Positions 19,480 through 29,055 of a stretch of DNA of 64,000 nucleotides are shown here, one piece after another. The stretch lies in the NCBI RefSeq assembly GCF_030817075.1, contig NZ_JAUSYU010000001.1:3534001-3598000 (forward strand). Reading direction: 5' to 3'. Source of the stretch: Arthrobacter sp. V1I9. GTDB lineage: Bacteria; Actinomycetota; Actinomycetes; Actinomycetales; Micrococcaceae. Every line of letters begins with the position of its first letter. The first letter of the stretch is position 1. A program made the position numbers and the translations under genes. Under the pieces are notes generated by a model, which worked only from the letters and a program-made list of their open reading frames with translations, was not told the DNA's origin and searched no databases.

Positions 19480-20928
19480 ATGGCCGCCACAAGCAGTGCC
19501 GTAGAGGCACGATCGATTGAAATGATTCCGCCGCGCGAGCGCCACGGCCACCCGCGGGGGCAGTTCACGCTCTGGTTCGGCGCGAACGCCCAGATCACTG
19601 CCATCGTTGACGGTGCCCTCGCGGTTGTTTTTGGTGCCGATGCTTTCTGGGCGATTGTGGGGCTGCTGGTGGGCAACGTGGTGGGCGGCGCCGTGATGGC
19701 CCTGCACTCAGCCCAGGGACCCAAACTCGGCCTGCCCCAGATGATCTCCAGCCGTGCGCAGTTCGGCGTCTACGGAGCAGTCATCCCGCTGGTCCTGGTG
19801 ATCCTGATGTATGTAGGGTTTGCCTCCACCGGGACGGTGCTCTCCGGCCAGGCGATCAACCTGATGCTCGGTGTGGAAGCCCCGGCGGTCGGCATCCTGA
19901 TCTTCGGCGCCGCAACCGCCCTGCTCGCGATCTTGGGTTACAAGTACATCCATGCCCTGGGCCGCATCGCCACAGTGGTGGGCGTGGCGGGATTCCTGTA
20001 CCTCACCGTCGCCGTCTTCACAAAGTTCGACGTCACCCAGGTGATGATGGTCAAGGGCTTCGAATGGCCCACGTTCCTGACCGCCATCGCGCTCGGGGCG
20101 GGGTGGCAGCTCACGTTCGGCCCCTACGTAGCGGACTACTCCCGCTACCTGCCCGCCGGCACTTCCGAACGCAGAACGTTCTGGTACACCTTTGCCGGGT
20201 CTGTTGGCGGCGCGCAGTGGGCCATGACTTTGGGCGCCATCGCCGGCGGGCTCTCGGCAGCCAAGCTCGGCGGCGACTTCCTGAAGAACCAGGTTGGCTA
20301 CATGGGCGACCTTGCCGGCGGCGGACTGATCGCCATCTTCATCTACCTGATGATTGTCACCGGCAAGCTCACCGTTAACTGCCTCAACGCCTACGGCGCC
20401 TTTATGTGCGGCGTCACCATCAGCACCGCCGTCAACCGCCGGAACTCGGTTTCCAAAGCCATGCGGATCTTTTTTATCATCGCGGTGATAGCGGCCAGCG
20501 TCCTCATTGCGCTTTTCGCCAGCAAGGACTTCCTGAACCTCTTCAAGAACTTTGTCCTGCTGCTGCTGATGGTGTTCACTCCCTGGTCCGTGATCAACCT
20601 CGTGGACTACTACAAGATCTCCCGGGACCGCCTGGACATCCCCGCGCTCTATAACCCGGACGGACGCTACGGCCGCTGGAACGCCGCCGCCCTGGTGTCC
20701 TATGGAATCGGCGTCGTGGTCCAGATCCCGTTCCTCGCGCAGGCGCTGTACACAGGACCCGTGACCCGCTGGCTGGGCGGCGCGGACATCTCGTGGCTGG
20801 TGGGGATCGCTGTCACCCTCGCGATCTACTACCCGTGGGCGAAGGCCACCAACCGCGCGCCGGCCGAATCGATTTATCCGGACAGCCCCGCGGAGACCCT
20901 TCCGCTCCCGGCCGGGACCAAGGCATAG
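19480..20928 (+). CDS. NCS1-family purine/cytosine permease
   Basis: A 482-residue cation symporter with about 12 membrane segments. The N-terminal FTLWFGANAQI and the GWQLTFGPYVADYSRYLP segments are characteristic of NCS1 carriers of the cytosine/purine group. The frame is open upstream, but ATG 19480 follows AAGGAG at the right distance. The exact nucleobase or vitamin substrate cannot be read from sequence. It is monocistronic. The 288 bases before it hold no recognisable gene. Confidence 0.88.
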   Translation: MAATSSAVEARSIEMIPPRERHGHPRGQFTLWFGANAQITAIVDGALAVVFGADAFWAIVGLLVGNVVGGAVMALHSAQGPKLGLPQMISSRAQFGVYGAVIPLVLVILMYVGFASTGTVLSGQAINLMLGVEAPAVGILIFGAATALLAILGYKYIHALGRIATVVGVAGFLYLTVAVFTKFDVTQVMMVKGFEWPTFLTAIALGAGWQLTFGPYVADYSRYLPAGTSERRTFWYTFAGSVGGAQWAMTLGAIAGGLSAAKLGGDFLKNQVGYMGDLAGGGLIAIFIYLMIVTGKLTVNCLNAYGAFMCGVTISTAVNRRNSVSKAMRIFFIIAVIAASVLIALFASKDFLNLFKNFVLLLLMVFTPWSVINLVDYYKISRDRLDIPALYNPDGRYGRWNAAALVSYGIGVVVQIPFLAQALYTGPVTRWLGGADISWLVGIAVTLAIYYPWAKATNRAPAESIYPDSPAETLPLPAGTKA

Positions 20929-20934
20929 AGGCAC

Positions 20935-20971
20935 GACGGCGGCTTGGGCACCTCAGCCCCGGGCCGCCGTC
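20935..20971. terminator. Hairpin between convergent permease and DUF4190 genes
   Basis: A 9-bp GC stem (20935-20943 with 20963-20971) and 19-nt loop in the 53-bp gap between two convergent stops; probably used in both directions. Confidence 0.5.
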
Positions 20972-20981
20972 GGCTGCTGGT

Positions 20982-21404
20982 TCAGAAGGTGGAGGTGGTA
21001 CCGGTGGTGGTACTCGCGACGGCCAACCCGATAATGGCCAGCAGCCACAACGCACCGTAGCCCAGCAGGCAGAGGTACCCCAGCACCAGGCCCGTGATCG
21101 ACATGCCCTTGCCGGACGGTTCGCGTTTGAGCGCCATGTGGCCGGTGATGATGGCGGCGATCTGCGGCAGGAGGAGGAAGCCCATGATCACCGAGGCGAT
21201 GCCGCAGACCATGCTCGCGATGCTGAGTGTCTTCGGCTCGGGCACGCCGTAGTAGCCGGGCTGGCTGTAGGGGATTCCGCCTTGGCTGTACGGGCCCGGC
21301 TGGTATGAGCCCGGCGGCTGGTTGTACGGGCCCGGCTGGTATGAGCCCGGCGGCTGGTTGTACGGGCCCGGCTGGTTGTACGGGCCCGGCGGCTGGTCAG
21401 TCAA
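20982..21404 (-). CDS. DUF4190-domain membrane protein with a Gly/Pro/Tyr repeat tail
   Basis: A 140-residue protein. The N-terminus consists of repeats of PPGSYQPGPYNQ type (to about residue 45); the C-terminus has two membrane helices around ITGHMALKREPSGKGMSITGLVLGY, the DUF4190 signature. The start is TTG 21404 with an AAGGGGG ribosome site; the longer open frame up to 21689 is read-through of non-coding sequence. Function unknown; such proteins are common in actinobacterial envelopes. Confidence 0.85.
   Translation of the reverse strand: MTDQPPGPYNQPGPYNQPPGSYQPGPYNQPPGSYQPGPYSQGGIPYSQPGYYGVPEPKTLSIASMVCGIASVIMGFLLLPQIAAIITGHMALKREPSGKGMSITGLVLGYLCLLGYGALWLLAIIGLAVASTTTGTTSTF
21292..21381. 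repeat. Tandem 36-bp coding repeats in the DUF4190 gene
   Basis: Two perfect 36-bp copies (21292-21327 and 21328-21363) followed by an 18-bp partial unit. They encode the Pro/Gly/Tyr repeats and are prone to copy-number change. Confidence 0.85.
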
Positions 21405-21450
21405 AGTTTCCCCCTTGGAAGTTTTGCTCTCCAGCCTACCGGCGGCAGGT

Positions 21451-22326
21451 CTATTGCCCCCAGTACGGCAGCACGTAGACGGCGAAAATAACGAACGCGG
21501 CCAGGAGTGCCAGTGTTCCTGCCCCGGTTGTGCCGTGCCGGCGGGCCTCTGGGTTCCGCCTGCCAGCGGCCGTTTCCGGCGCGGTCCCCCGAACCCTGGA
21601 TCGGGGAGGCATAGGACGGGCAGAGACGCGCCGGGCAGGCACGGGACGATGCTCCCTATCGCTGTTCGAGGGCGCCTGACGCGGGTCAACCGGCCTTACC
21701 ACCGTGCCCGGCCTGACATTCCTGAACGCCGTGATGCCCGGCTCCTGTTCATGCGTGAGCTGCTGGCCGAGGTGGGCGTAGAGCCCCACCACGGCCTGCT
21801 GGTCCAGCACCGGGGGCAAGGCCTCGATGGCCCCCACAACACGCTGGGCGCCGGCCACGGGCACGTCCGCGTTCGTCACACCAAAGAGATCCGGCTGCGC
21901 AGCCATACAGATCAACGGACGGACCAGCCTGCGGTGTGGCGGCGCCATGACGGAGGCGACGGCGGCGCACTGGGCCAGCGCGCCTTCTACCGCCTGGGTG
22001 CGTGCGTAGCGGCCCTGCCACAGCACACCGGAGGCCACCCGGACTTCGCCGGTCCAGTTCTTGGCGTCCACCACCACCACGCCGCCCGGCCCCACCAGGA
22101 CGTGATCCAGGTTGGCCTTGGGCCGACCCGGCCAGTGCACGTCGTGCAGCACGTACCAGCCGCGCGGCACCAATTCGCTGAGCTTCTCCTCCACCACCCG
22201 CCCGTGGGCGGCGCCGGCATCCCAGGCCTTGGTGGAGCGCTCTGCCTGGTCGAGCTGGCGCTTGAGCCTCGCGACCCTTTCCGCAGCCAGCCTGGAATGC
22301 TCCGCTGCCCCGTCCCCTGCCCCCAT
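21451..22326 (-). CDS. NERD-domain protein with C-terminal membrane anchor
   Basis: A 291-residue protein. A helical N-terminus (about residues 10-35) precedes a NERD (nuclease-related) domain: HGRVVEEKLSEL, VLHDVHWPGRPKANLDHVLVG and the VVVVDAKNWTGEV segment with D and K of the nuclease-like core, residues about 40-165. A basic, Pro/Arg-rich linker leads to one C-terminal membrane helix (about 270-288). The function of NERD proteins is unproven; a membrane-attached DNA-processing role is a guess. Confidence 0.85.
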   Translation of the reverse strand: MGAGDGAAEHSRLAAERVARLKRQLDQAERSTKAWDAGAAHGRVVEEKLSELVPRGWYVLHDVHWPGRPKANLDHVLVGPGGVVVVDAKNWTGEVRVASGVLWQGRYARTQAVEGALAQCAAVASVMAPPHRRLVRPLICMAAQPDLFGVTNADVPVAGAQRVVGAIEALPPVLDQQAVVGLYAHLGQQLTHEQEPGITAFRNVRPGTVVRPVDPRQAPSNSDREHRPVPARRVSARPMPPRSRVRGTAPETAAGRRNPEARRHGTTGAGTLALLAAFVIFAVYVLPYWGQ

Positions 22327-22575
22327 GGCCCGTCCCTGCTTTCCCGACTGGAATACCGACGGCGGAAGGCCGCCGTCGCCCTTTTGCTTGCGGACATTCC
22401 GCCCGATTTTTCGAAAGTAACAGTGTGCAGGGGCGCCGGTATATAAGTACTTTGATGGCCCTGTACTCAGGTGGGCTACTTGGTTGATGACGTTGTTCCG
22501 TCACAGGGCCGGACACAGTGGCCGGATTGTGGACGGGTCGTTTTGACTGCGGCCCGGGTCTGGCATGCTGTAGCC

Positions 22576-24252
22576 ATGGCTAGCCGCGCGGGTACAGTTG
22601 CCCAACCCCAGGACCTTGTTGACATCACTGCCCTCCTTGACGCGTATTACGACATCACACCGGATCTGGGTGATCCAGGCCAGCGCGTGGCGTTCGGCAC
22701 TTCCGGGCACCGCGGCTCGAGCCTCAAGGCGTCATTCAACGAGAAGCACATCGTGGCCATCACCCAGGCCATCGTGGAGTACCGGGCGGGGCAGGGCATC
22801 ACTGGCCCGCTGTTCCTGGCCAAGGACACCCACGCCCTCAGCGAGCCGGCGCAGAACTCCGCGCTCGAGGTGCTGGCTGCCAACGGCGTCCAGGTCCTCA
22901 TCGACGCACGCCACGGCTACACCCCCACCCCTGCCCTTAGCCACGCCATCCTCACCTACAACCGGAACGCCGGCGCCGGTGCTCCCCAGGCTGACGGCAT
23001 CGTGGTCACCCCCAGCCACAACCCGCCGGCCGACGGCGGCTTCAAGTACAACCCCCCGCACGGCGGGCCCGCCGATTCGGATGCCACCGGCTGGATCGCC
23101 AACCGCGCCAACGAACTGCTCGAAAACGACCTGCGCGGTGTGAAGCGCATCCCGCTGGCGGACGCGCTGGCCGCCGACACCACCGGCAAATTCGACTTCC
23201 TCAGCAGCTACGTGGATGACCTGCCTTCCGTCCTGAACCTGGATGCCATACGCGAGGCCGGCGTCCGCATCGGGGCTGATCCCATGGGCGGCGCTGCTGT
23301 GGACTACTGGAGCGAGATCGGCGAGCGCCACCACCTGAACCTCACAGTGGTCAACCCCACCGTGGATCCGCAGTGGGCCTTTATGACGCTGGACTGGGAC
23401 GAGAAGATCCGGATGGACTGCTCCTCCCCCGCCGCCATGGCCTCGCTGATCCAGCGCATGGCCGATGCTTCGTCTTCGGGCCAGCCGGCGTTCGATATTG
23501 CCACGGGCAACGACGCCGACGCAGACCGCCACGGCATCGTCACACCTGTTGTTGATGGGGTGGGCGGGCTGATGAACCCGAACCACTATCTCGCCGTCGC
23601 GATCGACTACCTGTACCGCAACCGCAGCGGCTGGAACCCCAACTCGGTGGTGGGCAAAACGTTGGTGTCCTCCTCCATCATCGACCGCGTGGCGGAGAGC
23701 CTGGGCCGCAAGCTGGTGGAGGTCCCGGTGGGGTTCAAGTGGTTCGTTCCGGGGCTGCTCTCCGGCGAGGGTGCATTCGGCGGCGAGGAATCGGCCGGTG
23801 CCTCCTTCAATAAAAGGGACGGCAGCGTCTGGACCACGGACAAGGACGGCATCCTGCTGGCCCTGCTCGCCTCCGAGATCACTGCGGTCACGGGCAAGTC
23901 CCCGTCCCAGCTCTACAAGGGCCTCACGGACCAGTTCGGCGCGCCCGTTTACGCCCGCATTGACGCAGCAGCCACGCGGGAGCAGAAGTCGGCACTTGGC
24001 AAGTTGTCGCCGTCGGACGTCACGGCAACTGAGCTGGCCGGCGAGCCGATCATTTCCAAGCTCACCGAAGCCCCGGGGAACGGCGCGTCCATCGGCGGGC
24101 TCAAGGTGGTCACGGAGAACGCCTGGTTCGCTGCCCGCCCGTCCGGCACGGAGGACGTCTACAAGATCTACGCCGAGTCCTTCAAGGGCGAGGAGCACCT
24201 CAAGCAGGTGCAGGCGGAAGCCAAGGCCCTGGTGGACGGCGTTATCGCCTAA
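22576..24252 (+). CDS. pgm: Phosphoglucomutase (alpha-D-glucose phosphate-specific)
   Basis: Interconverts glucose-1-P and glucose-6-P, linking glycolysis with glycogen, trehalose and cell-wall sugar synthesis. The 558-residue protein shows the phosphoserine loop [13 protein letters not shown] (Ser about residue 152), the metal-binding [10 protein letters not shown], the sugar-binding GEESAG and the phosphate-binding [12 protein letters not shown] near the C-terminus. ATG 22576 is the start; the longer frame has no family match. The 249-bp upstream gap holds an AT-rich TATATAAG stretch at about 22440 that may belong to the promoter. Confidence 0.96.
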   Translation: MASRAGTVAQPQDLVDITALLDAYYDITPDLGDPGQRVAFGTSGHRGSSLKASFNEKHIVAITQAIVEYRAGQGITGPLFLAKDTHALSEPAQNSALEVLAANGVQVLIDARHGYTPTPALSHAILTYNRNAGAGAPQADGIVVTPSHNPPADGGFKYNPPHGGPADSDATGWIANRANELLENDLRGVKRIPLADALAADTTGKFDFLSSYVDDLPSVLNLDAIREAGVRIGADPMGGAAVDYWSEIGERHHLNLTVVNPTVDPQWAFMTLDWDEKIRMDCSSPAAMASLIQRMADASSSGQPAFDIATGNDADADRHGIVTPVVDGVGGLMNPNHYLAVAIDYLYRNRSGWNPNSVVGKTLVSSSIIDRVAESLGRKLVEVPVGFKWFVPGLLSGEGAFGGEESAGASFNKRDGSVWTTDKDGILLALLASEITAVTGKSPSQLYKGLTDQFGAPVYARIDAAATREQKSALGKLSPSDVTATELAGEPIISKLTEAPGNGASIGGLKVVTENAWFAARPSGTEDVYKIYAESFKGEEHLKQVQAEAKALVDGVIA

Positions 24253-24257
24253 GCGGT

Positions 24258-24749
24258 TTAGTCCCGGCTCCACAGTTTGAGGATGCGCCGGACGGTTCGG
24301 TCACCGTCCGGCGCCATGTCCATTAGCGCGATCCGGTCCAGCACGACGGCGTCGCCCGGGTTCAGCCGTTTGTCACCGTGGTGCGACACGTGGGGCCGGT
24401 AGCCGGACAGGGTGTGGGCCGGCGTCAGGACTTTGCCGGCAAGGCTCCTGACTGCGGCAACCAGCTGCTCGTGCAGTGCCTGCAAGTCCTTTTGCGGCTG
24501 GATGAGGCTGACGGCCACGGACCCGTTCCGGCCGAACCCGGCGTCCTCCCCTACGGTGAGAGTCGCACCCAGGGCCGGCTCGGCGAGCGGGCCCGCCACT
24601 GCGGCGAGCTGTCCGGCAGCACCGTCACTGTCGACGTCGAACCTCACCAGCGTGATGTGCAGGGGCCAGTGCGTCCGCGGGAAAACCAGCTCGTCCGTCA
24701 CGGGCTCGACGAAGGCCACGAAGATGAGGTTCCGTACGGGCATAGCCAT
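24258..24749 (-). CDS. 2'-5' RNA ligase/cyclic phosphodiesterase family protein
   Basis: A 163-residue 2H-phosphoesterase-fold protein. The two catalytic H-x-T/S motifs appear as LHITL (about residue 32) and PHVSH (about residue 125). Such proteins act on RNA or cyclic phosphates; the substrate is unknown. ATG 24749 is preferred over an upstream GTG at 24767 that falls in the inverted-repeat element. Convergent with pgm, with 5 bp between stops. Confidence 0.8.
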   Translation of the reverse strand: MAMPVRNLIFVAFVEPVTDELVFPRTHWPLHITLVRFDVDSDGAAGQLAAVAGPLAEPALGATLTVGEDAGFGRNGSVAVSLIQPQKDLQALHEQLVAAVRSLAGKVLTPAHTLSGYRPHVSHHGDKRLNPGDAVVLDRIALMDMAPDGDRTVRRILKLWSRD

Positions 24750-24766
24750 AGTCTGCCACTGCCCCA

Positions 24767-24924
24767 CGACGCTCTCTCAGTTAATGCCGGTTGAACACAA
24801 ACGCTCTCTCATGGGTGAACTGGTCCCCGGAAGTTGGACTGAGAAATTCAGTTTCGACTTCCGGGGACCAGTTCATGGGTGAGAGAGCGTCTGGCCAAAA
24901 GGCGCATTAGGTGAGAGAGCGTCG
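24767..24924. repeat. Nested inverted-repeat element built on ACGCTCTCTCA
   Basis: Outer arms CGACGCTCTCTCA (24767-24779) and its perfect complement (24912-24924) enclose two 34-bp arms (24801-24834 and 24857-24890) that pair at 30 of 34 positions. At the centre is a small ACTGA/TCAGT hairpin (24838-24852). The ACGCTCTCTCA core is thus present four times in a symmetric layout. It fits a REP/BIME-like mobile palindromic element and could also terminate the nitroreductase transcript. Confidence 0.8.
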
Positions 24925-24941
24925 GGTTGGACGGTGGGCGG

Positions 24942-25547
24942 TTAGACGGTGCGGACGACGTCCTCGTAGGAGAACTTGGGCTTGGCTTCACCAAAAGCGT
25001 CCTCTGCGGGCCGGCCGATGTTGACCACCAGGAAGCTCTTCTGGTCGCCCTTCGGGAAGAAGGCGGCGTCAATCGCGCCGAAATCTGCGCCGGTCATGGG
25101 GCCTGCGGCAAACCCAAGGGAGCGGACGGCCAGGATGAAGTAGCCGGCCTGCAGGTGGGCGTTGTTGCTGCCCGTGGCGGCGGCGAGTTCCGGGTTGGCG
25201 TCGTACATGGCCTTCGGGGCGTTGTAGCCGGGGAGGAAGTTGTCCCACTGCCCGGCCCAGTCGGTGTCGTAGCTGAGGATGGCCACGAGCGGCGCGGAGG
25301 CGGTCTTGGCGCGGTTGCCCGGCATGAGGGCTTTAACGAGCGTGGCGCGGGCCTCGTCCGACCGGACGTAGGTGACCCGCAGCGGCTGGGAGTTGAAAGC
25401 CGTGGGGCCGAACTTGGTCAGCTCATAGATGGCCTGCGCCTGCTCGTCGGTCACCTCTCCGGTGAAGGAGTTGGCTGTGCGGGCCTGGGCAAAAATGGCG
25501 TCGACGGCGGCCGAATCGATTACTGCTTCTTCGTGGGCAATGGTCAT
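24942..25547 (-). CDS. Nitroreductase-family protein, RutE/HadB-like
   Basis: A 201-residue FMN-dependent oxidoreductase of the RutE-like group (malonic semialdehyde reductase in uracil breakdown). Recognisable blocks are FTGEVTDEQAQAIYELTKFGPTAFNSQP, the AGPMTGAD segment and FLVVNIGRP. ATG 25547 begins the conserved part; the frame is open further upstream. It diverges from a uracil/xanthine permease, which supports a link to pyrimidine use, but no other rut genes are in the window, so a general nitroreductase role is also possible. Confidence 0.8.
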   Translation of the reverse strand: MTIAHEEAVIDSAAVDAIFAQARTANSFTGEVTDEQAQAIYELTKFGPTAFNSQPLRVTYVRSDEARATLVKALMPGNRAKTASAPLVAILSYDTDWAGQWDNFLPGYNAPKAMYDANPELAAATGSNNAHLQAGYFILAVRSLGFAAGPMTGADFGAIDAAFFPKGDQKSFLVVNIGRPAEDAFGEAKPKFSYEDVVRTV

Positions 25548-25746
25548 TGGCTTACCTTTCGCTGCGCCTCCCTCTGCTTGGGGCGGCCTCGATGCTTTCC
25601 ATCCTTGCAACTTCAACTAACCGGGGCCTCTTCCCGTAACGGCGGGTGACGTTGGGCACAGCGGTCCGGCAGCGAACGCTGGCGGTATTCTGGAGCCAGT
25701 TGATCTTCGCCCTCCGAGGCACCACCCTTTTGAAAGGCCTCCGCCC

Positions 25747-27099
25747 ATGAGCATGCTCGGAATCAAATGGAAGCTGCACGGCACCGGCAAGTCCATCAAG
25801 CCCGGCCACGTTGTGGCACCTGATGAGCGGCTCGCCTGGCCACTGACCATCGGCGTTGGCATGCAGCACGTGGTGGCCATGTTCGGCGCCACGTTCCTGG
25901 TGCCCATCATCACCGGCATGCCGCCCGCCACCACGCTGTTCTTCTCAGGCATCGGCACTCTGCTTTTCCTGGTGATCACCAAGGGCCGGGTGCCCAGCTA
26001 CCTTGGCTCAAGCTTCGCGTTCATCGCTCCCATCATGGCGTCCCAGCAGCAGTTCGGCGTGCCCGGGGCACTCGGCGGCGTGGTGCTGGCGGGCGCAACC
26101 CTGGCCCTGGTGGGCGCCATTGTGCAGAAGTTCGGTGCAGGCTGGATCAACCGGCTCATGCCGCCGATCGTCACCGGTGCCATCGTGGCGCTGATCGGCC
26201 TTAACCTTGCCCCCGCCGCCAAGAACAATTTCGACGCCGCCCCCGTCACCGCCGTCGTCACGCTGGCCACCATCATCCTGGTGAGCGTCCTCTTCCGCGG
26301 CATCCTGGGCCGCCTGAGCATCCTCGTGGGCGTGGTGGTGGGCTATTTCGTGGCCATGCTGCGCGGCGAGGTGAGCTACGGGAAGATGGACGCCGCCGCC
26401 TGGGTGGGCCTCCCGCAGTTCCAGACCCCCGAGTTCCATGTGGGCGTCCTGGGCCTGTTCGTACCCGTGGTACTGGTGCTGGTGGCTGAAAACATCGGCC
26501 ACGTTAAGTCAGTCGCCGCAATGACCGGCCAGAACCTCGACGGCGTCTCCGGCCGCGCGCTGATGGCCGACGGCGCCGCCACCGTCCTGGCCGGATTTGG
26601 CGGCGGTTCCGGAACCACCACTTACGCCGAGAACATCGGCGTTATGGCCGCCACCAAGGTCTACTCAACGGCGGCCTACTGGGTGGCGGGCGTCTTCGCC
26701 ATCCTGCTGAGCTTCTCCCCCAAGTTCGGCGAGCTCATCGCCACCGTTCCGCCAGGTGTTTTGGGCGGCGCCGCCACCATGCTGTACGGCATGATCGGTA
26801 TTCTGGGTGTGAAGATCTGGGTGCAGAACAAGGTGAACTTCTCGAACCCGGTCAACCTCACCACCGCAGCCGTGGCCCTGATCATAGGCATCGCCGACTA
26901 CACGTGGACCATCGGCGACCTCACGTTCACGGGCATCGCCCTCGGTTCCGCCGCCGCCCTGGTGATCTACCACGGCATGAAGGCCATCGCGAAGGCCCGC
27001 GGCACCGTGGCGGAGCCCGAGACAGAGCAGGCCGGCCTGCCGCCGGCAGCCAAGGCGGCCATGAACGCAGCAGCCAAGCGCGCGCCCAAAAAACGCTAG
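25747..27099 (+). CDS. Uracil-xanthine permease (NCS2 family)
   Basis: A 450-residue nucleobase:cation symporter with about 12-14 membrane segments. The family pieces are visible: GMQHVVAMFGATFLVPI near residue 38, the LVAENIGHVKSV segment with the substrate-binding Glu, and GFGGGSGTTTYAENIGVMA. Closest in style to UraA-type uracil carriers. ATG 25747 follows a GAAAGG site. The C-terminal 40 residues are an Ala/Lys-rich cytoplasmic tail. Confidence 0.93.
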   Translation: MSMLGIKWKLHGTGKSIKPGHVVAPDERLAWPLTIGVGMQHVVAMFGATFLVPIITGMPPATTLFFSGIGTLLFLVITKGRVPSYLGSSFAFIAPIMASQQQFGVPGALGGVVLAGATLALVGAIVQKFGAGWINRLMPPIVTGAIVALIGLNLAPAAKNNFDAAPVTAVVTLATIILVSVLFRGILGRLSILVGVVVGYFVAMLRGEVSYGKMDAAAWVGLPQFQTPEFHVGVLGLFVPVVLVLVAENIGHVKSVAAMTGQNLDGVSGRALMADGAATVLAGFGGGSGTTTYAENIGVMAATKVYSTAAYWVAGVFAILLSFSPKFGELIATVPPGVLGGAATMLYGMIGILGVKIWVQNKVNFSNPVNLTTAAVALIIGIADYTWTIGDLTFTGIALGSAAALVIYHGMKAIAKARGTVAEPETEQAGLPPAAKAAMNAAAKRAPKKR

Positions 27100-27110
27100 C
27101 GCCACATCAG

Positions 27111-28088
27111 CTAAGCCACTTCACCGGCTTCCTCCGCGTCCTCAGGCCCGTCCCCGCCCTCCGGCCCGGAGGCGGTCCGGAGCCCGAAGCCGTCCGCCGT
27201 CGAAATACCGTCCTCCGGCAGGTTAGCCACGCCCATTCCGGCCGGATGGCCGGGAGGGAACGGACCAGGCAGGCCAACGCCGAAGACCGGGCCCGCCTGC
27301 GGCCGCTTCGCCGCCAAAGACTCCACCGAGTGGGGCCGCAGGCGGTCAAGGACCCAGGGGAACAGGTACTGCCGCGCCCAGATCAGGTCATCCGCCCTGG
27401 CCTGTTTCCAGCCATGGGACGGAACAGGCCGCGGCTGCAGGGTCTTGAGCGCATGCGGCACCCCCAGCGCGTCAAGGGTGGCGACGGCGACTACGTGGTG
27501 GCCCAGCGGCGAAAGGTGCAGCCGGTCCCTGTCCCACATCCGGGCGTCGTGGAGCGCCGGCAGGCACCACAGGTCCACCATCACCGCGTGGTGGCGTAAT
27601 CCGATGGTGTGGAGGTGTTCGTTGTAGACGGCCAGCCTTCCCCTGATCTGGCCGAACACCGGCGTACTGCCCCAGTCCGGCCCGGCGAACAGCAGGACGG
27701 TGCCGGCGGTTCCAGCCAGCTGGCCCACGGCCGAGTCCATCTTCTCGGCCAGCTTGTCAGGATCACCGCGGTGGAAAACCACATCGTTTCCGCCGCCGGA
27801 CATTGCTGCCAGGTCCGGTTTGAGGGCAAGGGCCGGCTCGAGTTGCCGGTCCAGGATCTCCTGGAGCACCATTCCCCGCACCGCAAGGTTGGCGTAGGCG
27901 AAGTCGCTCTGGCCGTGGCTGAGTTCCTCGGCGGTCCGGTCAGCCCAGCCGCGGAGCCCGCCGGGGCTGCGGGGCTCCGGGTCGCCGATTCCTTCGGTGT
28001 AGGAGTCGCCGAGGGCTACGAAGCGGTGCCACGGGTGCCGCTCAGCCGGCGGCCGCCCGGGGCGCGTCTCTTGCTCTTCGATGGTCAT
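27111..28088 (-). CDS. SGNH/GDSL-type hydrolase
   Basis: A 325-residue esterase-like protein with the SGNH blocks: GDSYTEG (nucleophile Ser about residue 28), the SGGGNDV block and DRLHLSPLGHH with the catalytic Asp/His about residue 190. It lacks a signal peptide and carries a long disordered C-terminal tail rich in Gly/Pro/Glu. Its ATG overlaps the stop of the upstream GAF-ANTAR gene (ATGA), so they are co-transcribed and probably translationally coupled. The ester substrate is unknown. Confidence 0.88.
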   Translation of the reverse strand: MTIEEQETRPGRPPAERHPWHRFVALGDSYTEGIGDPEPRSPGGLRGWADRTAEELSHGQSDFAYANLAVRGMVLQEILDRQLEPALALKPDLAAMSGGGNDVVFHRGDPDKLAEKMDSAVGQLAGTAGTVLLFAGPDWGSTPVFGQIRGRLAVYNEHLHTIGLRHHAVMVDLWCLPALHDARMWDRDRLHLSPLGHHVVAVATLDALGVPHALKTLQPRPVPSHGWKQARADDLIWARQYLFPWVLDRLRPHSVESLAAKRPQAGPVFGVGLPGPFPPGHPAGMGVANLPEDGISTADGFGLRTASGPEGGDGPEDAEEAGEVA

Positions 28089-28954
28089 GCCGGCCGTCCT
28101 TTCGCCGTCGTCGTCGTCGTGGAAGGGTAGGTTTCCGGGGCAGCAACTGCCTCGAGCGGCTGGTCCAGTTCCGCCGGGGCCATCAGGCGGAAGTCCTCCA
28201 GGTCATCAGCCAGGTCCCGCCGGGGCGCTGACGGATCCCTGCCGGGGCCAGGAGCAACAACATTCAGGGCCGCATCCCGCAGGCCCAACTCGTGGTGCGA
28301 CGCCTCCCGCTGCAGGAAGCGCAGGGCACCTTCCCGGCTGAGGCCGTACTCGTCCATGAGGCTGCGCACCGCCAGATCCACCAGGACCAGCGAACTTTGG
28401 GCGACGGCAAGGCCCGCCGTGGCCTCTGCCCGCTCGGCCACCCTGACCACTACGCGCAGCGAGCGCGCCACCTGCTGCACGTAGCTGCGGCTTCGGAGGA
28501 GGTCATCACTGGTAAACGCATGGGGCGAAGCTGCATAAAGATTGATGGCTGCACTCGTCCCGCCCTCGGACACGATGGGCACTGACAGGAGTGACCGGAC
28601 ACCGTGGCCGGCCGCGGCACTCGCGTACCCGGGCCAGCGCCGGTCCCGCCCGACGTCGGAAAGCAATACGAACTCGCCGCTGCGCAGCGCTTCGATGACC
28701 GGTCCGTCAGCAAAGGAACACTGTTCCCGGTCCGCCTCGCGCGCCCGGTCGGTGCTTGCAGCCAGGGTGCGCGCCTTCCCGAGGCGGAAGAGGGTGGCGG
28801 CCCAGCCGATGCCGCGGATTTCGCCCTTGATGTCCGTCATGAACTCGCGGGTGACCTCCCAGAGGTAGTTTTCGACGTCCTTGCTGTCGAAAACCGGCTC
28901 CGGGGATAGTGGAAGCGGTCCCCAGCCGACCTGCTCCGGATGTCCTGCGGCCAT
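28085..28954 (-). CDS. GAF-ANTAR transcription antitermination regulator
   Basis: A 289-residue protein with a GAF sensor domain (about residues 25-155, including FADGPVIEALRSGEFVLLSDVGRDRRW and RSLLSVPI) and an ANTAR RNA-binding helical domain (about 165-230). ANTAR proteins bind tandem hexaloop RNA hairpins and prevent termination. A 55-residue acidic/Pro tail follows. The ligand of the GAF domain is unknown. It heads an operon with the SGNH hydrolase. Confidence 0.85.
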   Translation of the reverse strand: MAAGHPEQVGWGPLPLSPEPVFDSKDVENYLWEVTREFMTDIKGEIRGIGWAATLFRLGKARTLAASTDRAREADREQCSFADGPVIEALRSGEFVLLSDVGRDRRWPGYASAAAGHGVRSLLSVPIVSEGGTSAAINLYAASPHAFTSDDLLRSRSYVQQVARSLRVVVRVAERAEATAGLAVAQSSLVLVDLAVRSLMDEYGLSREGALRFLQREASHHELGLRDAALNVVAPGPGRDPSAPRRDLADDLEDFRLMAPAELDQPLEAVAAPETYPSTTTTTAKGRPA

Positions 28955-29055
28955 GTTGCACGCCTTGGTTGAAGCGCTGGCGGCCTACTGCAAAACCTGG
29001 TTCTAAGGATACTCCCGCTCCGTGCGTGCGGGAGGCGGCAGCGGGGGTTGCCTAC

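Noticed and set aside
21300..21381. Short repeat array that could suggest a CRISPR
   Set aside because: The copies are adjacent, without unique spacers, and encode the Pro/Gly/Tyr repeats of the DUF4190 protein.
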